Of a stretch of DNA of 64,000 bases, positions 61,210 through 64,000 are shown in pieces. The stretch covers positions 310,001 to 374,000 of the forward strand of contig CAVWBH010000007.1 of the NCBI GenBank assembly GCA_963753195.1. The letters are read 5' to 3'. The translations under genes were made by a program, and so were the position numbers. This stretch comes from Palsa-504 sp963753195 (GTDB taxonomy: Bacteria > Actinomycetota > Actinomycetes > Streptosporangiales > Streptosporangiaceae). Numbering within the stretch: the first letter of the stretch is position 1; every line of letters begins with the position of its first letter. The notes beneath the pieces are model-generated. The model ran no database searches. It worked only from the letters and a program-made list of their open reading frames with translations, and was not told the DNA's origin.

Positions 61210-62499
61210 GTGGCTGATACCGTGACATATGCCAACAACGGTGGGCTTCCGATCTTCTCGGAGCTCCGTGTTCTCGACCTGACCGACGAGCGTGGCGCCA
61301 TATCCGGGCGCATGTTTGCTGAGTTCGGCGCCGATGTCATCAAAGTCGAGCCGCCCGGAGGCTGCAGCTCCCGCCGCGTGGGCCCATTCCTGGACGGCGT
61401 GCCTGGTCCCGAGCGCAGCCTTTATCACGCCTCGTACGGGGCGGGGAAACGGTCGGTGACCCTGAATCTCGACTGCCTGGACGGGCAGTTGCTGTTCCGT
61501 GACCTGGTCCGCCAGGCAGATTTCGTGATCGAGTCGCGGGGCGAGAAGTACTTCGATGAGCGCGGCATTGGCTACGATCAGATGGCCGAGGACAACCCGC
61601 GGGTCATCTATTGCTCGATCACGCCGTTCGGCGACCGGGGTCCCGGCGCGGCTTGGACGGCCGTCGACATTAACACCTGGGCAGCAGGCGGAATGATGTA
61701 CATCACCGGGCTACCCGGCAAGCCCCCCCTGCAGATCACCATGCCCCAGGCCGGGCTGCACGCTGGGGCCGAGGCAGCGACGTCGTCGATGTTGGCTTAC
61801 TTGGCCCGGGTCGGGGACGGGCACGGACAGAAAGTCGTGGTCGACACGCAGGCCTGTGTCGTGTGGACCTTGTTGAACGAGCAGGCGCTCCCGCTCCTGC
61901 ACGGCGAATTCCTGTCGAGGACCGGCGTGATGGCCGGTCCGGCGGCGGTCGCCCGCAAGACGGTGTTCGAATGTGCCGATGGCCATGTGGCGTTCAGCCT
62001 GACCGGCGGCACCCACACTGCGTCTTCCCGTCTCATGGTCGAGTGGATGGCCGAGGAGAACATGGCGCCGGACTTTCTCATGGATATCGACTGGTCCACC
62101 TGGACCCTGGCCGTCTTCGCCGCCGGTCCCGACGCCGAGTTCATGAGAACGGTCCACGCCGCCGACGCGGCACTCGAGCGCTTCCTGGCTACGAAGACGA
62201 AAGCAGAGCTCTACGACAGGGCAACCAAGCGGCGGATGCTGTTGGCGCCAGTGTCAACTGTCAAAGACATCGCCGAGGACAAGCAGCTGGCAGCCCGGCA
62301 GTACTTCCGGACGGTCCATCACGAGAGCATGAACCGTGACCTCGAATTGCCCGGCTCGTTCGTCCAATTCAGCGCCCTGCCGGCCGGCTCGGTAAGCGCC
62401 GCACCGTCGCTGGGCGAACACAACGTCGCTGTCTATGGCGATCTTTTGGGCATCAGCCTCGAACGTCTCCGCTACATGTACTCCGCTGGGATTATTTAG
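61210..62499 (+). CDS. family III CoA-transferase (CaiB/BaiF), atypical
   Basis: A 429-residue class III CoA-transferase: LRVLDLTDERGAISGRMFAEFGADVIKVEPPGG at the N-terminus, YGAGKRSVTLNLDCLDGQLLFRDLVRQADFVIES, and DNPRVIYCSITPFGDRGPGAAW. In relatives the catalytic Asp follows a GKGQxxD pattern; here the stretch reads GHGQKVVVDTQA, with the Asp two positions later than in the neighbouring gene (GKGQHLDISQ). Either the loop is shifted or activity is altered. GTG 61210, 66 bp after the hydratase. Confidence 0.88.
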   Translation: MADTVTYANNGGLPIFSELRVLDLTDERGAISGRMFAEFGADVIKVEPPGGCSSRRVGPFLDGVPGPERSLYHASYGAGKRSVTLNLDCLDGQLLFRDLVRQADFVIESRGEKYFDERGIGYDQMAEDNPRVIYCSITPFGDRGPGAAWTAVDINTWAAGGMMYITGLPGKPPLQITMPQAGLHAGAEAATSSMLAYLARVGDGHGQKVVVDTQACVVWTLLNEQALPLLHGEFLSRTGVMAGPAAVARKTVFECADGHVAFSLTGGTHTASSRLMVEWMAEENMAPDFLMDIDWSTWTLAVFAAGPDAEFMRTVHAADAALERFLATKTKAELYDRATKRRMLLAPVSTVKDIAEDKQLAARQYFRTVHHESMNRDLELPGSFVQFSALPAGSVSAAPSLGEHNVAVYGDLLGISLERLRYMYSAGII

Positions 62500-62545
62500 T
62501 CCCCGTGACCGGCGGTGGCCGAACGACAAGGAAGGCGTGCGGAGC

Positions 62546-62558
62546 CTGATGCTATCTA
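62546..62558 (+). promoter_or_regulatory. 13-bp motif upstream of second CoA-transferase
   Basis: ctgatgctatcta, matching 60307-60319 at 12 of 13 positions and at a similar distance from the start codon. It overlaps the region of the ribosome site of the 62575 gene. Confidence 0.4.
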
Positions 62559-62574
62559 GATGGAGGACAACATA

Positions 62575-63789
62575 ATGTCAGGTCAAGGCGCCGCGAAGGA
62601 TATATCAATCCTAGACTTCACATGGTTTGGGGTCGGCCCCATCACCACGAAATACCTCGCCGACAATGGGGCGAACGTCGTGAAAATCGAGTCGAACGCC
62701 CGGCTGGACGGAATGCGCCTCGCCCCGCCGTGGAAAAACGCCACTCCTGACGTCAACAGCAGCCAGGGGTTCGGCAGCTTCAACTCGTCGAAAAAGAGCA
62801 TTACCTTGGACATGAACAAACCCGAGTCCCGCGACATTGTCAAGCGGCTGGTGCCACACTTCGACATCGTCGCCGAAAGCTTCACCCCCGGGAACATGGC
62901 GAAATGGGGTCTCGCCTACGACGACCTGTGCAAGCTCCGCCCCGACATCATCGCCCTGTCGACCTGCATGCAAGGGCAGACCGGGCCTCATTCGCGCTAC
63001 GCCGGATTCGGCAACCTGATGGCGTCCCTGTCCGGCTTCTACTACCTCTCCGGCTACTCCGAAGCGGAGATCGCCCCGCCGTACGGGGCCTACACCGACT
63101 TTGTCGTTCCCCGCCTGGCCGCGTTCGCTTTGATGGGTGCCCTGGACTACCGGCGACGGACAGGCAAGGGCCAGCACCTTGACATCTCCCAGTACGAGGC
63201 CAGCATCCACTTCCTGGCCCCCGCCATCGTGGACTACATGTCGTCTGGCAACGTGATGAAGCCCGCCGGCAACCGTTCGCAACGCTACGCACCGCACGGC
63301 GCCTACCAGTGCGCCACCAACGACAGAGGCGAGCGGTGGATAACTATCGCGGTGGCCAACGACCACCAGTGGGCCCGCATGCTCGAAGTGCTCGGCGCCG
63401 TCGGCGAGGAGCGCTTCGGGGGCATCGTCGCCCGGCTGGAGCTTCACGACGAGCTGGACGACTACGTGCAGCAACTGGTCCGAGGTCGCGACGCCGATCA
63501 GCTGACCGCCGCCCTCCAGGCCGCCGGCGTAGCCGCCTACCCTGTCCAGAGCTGCCTCGACCTTCACTCGGACGAGAACCTGCTGTCGTTCGAGTTCTGG
63601 CCGTGGCTCGAGCAGCACGACGCCGGGTTCATGCCCTACGACGGTCTCTCCTACCGACTGGACCACACAGGGAGCTTCCAGTCCGCCGCGCCGAGCCTCG
63701 GGCAGCACACCGAAGAGGTCCTCGGCGAGATCCTCGGGATGGGTTCGGCCGAGATCGACCGCCTCCGCGAACGCGGAGTCGTGAACTGA
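62575..63789 (+). CDS. family III CoA-transferase (CaiB/BaiF)
   Basis: A 404-residue class III CoA-transferase: ISILDFTWFGVGPITTKYLADNGANVVKIES, then FNSSKKSITLDMNKPESRDIVKRLVPHFDIVAESFTPG and LRPDIIALSTCMQGQTGP. The catalytic Asp is expected in RRTGKGQHLDISQYEA. ATG 62575, after GGAGGACAACATA, is preferred to the ATG at 62560. Class III enzymes usually act as homodimers; two unequal subunits side by side suggest either a heterodimer or two consecutive CoA-transfer steps (inference). Confidence 0.92.
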   Translation: MSGQGAAKDISILDFTWFGVGPITTKYLADNGANVVKIESNARLDGMRLAPPWKNATPDVNSSQGFGSFNSSKKSITLDMNKPESRDIVKRLVPHFDIVAESFTPGNMAKWGLAYDDLCKLRPDIIALSTCMQGQTGPHSRYAGFGNLMASLSGFYYLSGYSEAEIAPPYGAYTDFVVPRLAAFALMGALDYRRRTGKGQHLDISQYEASIHFLAPAIVDYMSSGNVMKPAGNRSQRYAPHGAYQCATNDRGERWITIAVANDHQWARMLEVLGAVGEERFGGIVARLELHDELDDYVQQLVRGRDADQLTAALQAAGVAAYPVQSCLDLHSDENLLSFEFWPWLEQHDAGFMPYDGLSYRLDHTGSFQSAAPSLGQHTEEVLGEILGMGSAEIDRLRERGVVN

Positions 63790-63902
63790 GGTGCCCTGAC
63801 GGTCGGGAGCGGGTGCGCGGCAGATTTGTGGTAACCAAGATCGTTTTCGGGTGGGGCTGGTCAGGCGGCTCACTGGTGCGCGGTGACGTGCAATGACCTC
63901 CG

Positions 63903-64000
63903 GCGGCTACCCTCAGTAGCTCCCAGCGGGTCCTTGCGTGCAATAGGTGCAATGGGTGCAATGGGTGCAATGGGTGCAATGGGTGCTGACGAGCGCCTGT
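63903..64000. repeat. dispersed repeat, copy 3, with 9-bp tandem units
   Basis: Begins ggcggctaccctcagtagct as at 53921, then gtgcaatag followed by four exact gtgcaatgg units (63938-63982), then gctgacgagcgcctgt, a variant of the ggcgagcgtctctcgc core. The copy probably continues beyond the window. The 9-bp block is single in the other copies, so it has expanded here. Confidence 0.78.

Overview
The window is very GC-rich, uses GTG starts often, and its genes belong to typical actinobacterial families: LAL/LuxR regulators, PadR, DtxR and STAS proteins, EfeUOB, VapBC modules and CaiB/BaiF CoA-transferases. It is most likely chromosomal DNA of a soil actinomycete, with a relative of the Streptosporangiales plausible. 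No rRNA, complete tRNA, replication origin or CRISPR array is visible.

Layout. 0-9.5 kb: PadR regulator, two aldo/keto reductases, a PRC-barrel protein, an aquaporin, a DUF7144-type membrane protein, a STAS protein, an acyl-CoA dehydrogenase, a molbindin and a K+ channel. Three DosR/DevR-like palindromes lie upstream of the aquaporin, the DUF7144-type gene and the STAS gene, which suggests a small hypoxia/redox stress regulon. 9.5-29.3 kb: two near-identical LAL regulators in the same orientation bracket 14-TM and 12-TM MFS transporters, a frameshifted ADP-forming acyl-CoA synthetase, a broken YidB-like gene, three cation diffusion facilitators plus a remnant of a fourth, and an FAD monooxygenase. 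29.6-35.7 kb: a flavodoxin-fold protein, a DtxR/IdeR-type repressor and the efeUOB ferrous iron uptake operon, whose promoter overlaps strong iron boxes. 35.7-39.8 kb: a VapBC module, a small membrane protein, an NADP-binding oxidoreductase and two translationally coupled alpha/beta hydrolases. 39.9-45.6 kb: a methylated-glycine demethylation island (homocysteine methyltransferase, a dimethylglycine/sarcosine dehydrogenase-like protein, a TetR regulator and a DAO-family oxidase).

45.6-60 kb is an accessory, decaying region. It holds three well-preserved and one degraded 3' fragment of a tRNA-Thr gene, two intact VapBC modules, a HigB(broken)-HigA(intact) pair, an orphan PIN protein, integrase and probable relaxase remnants, MFS pseudogenes, and a dispersed repeat also found at the right end of the window. 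This is what repeated insertion and loss of integrative elements at tRNA-derived sites would leave. 60.3-63.8 kb holds an enoyl-CoA hydratase and two family III CoA-transferases, probably one CoA-thioester catabolic operon.

Several genes are broken by apparent one-base indels. These may be genuine decay or residual assembly errors, and read-level evidence is needed before those genes are called dead.
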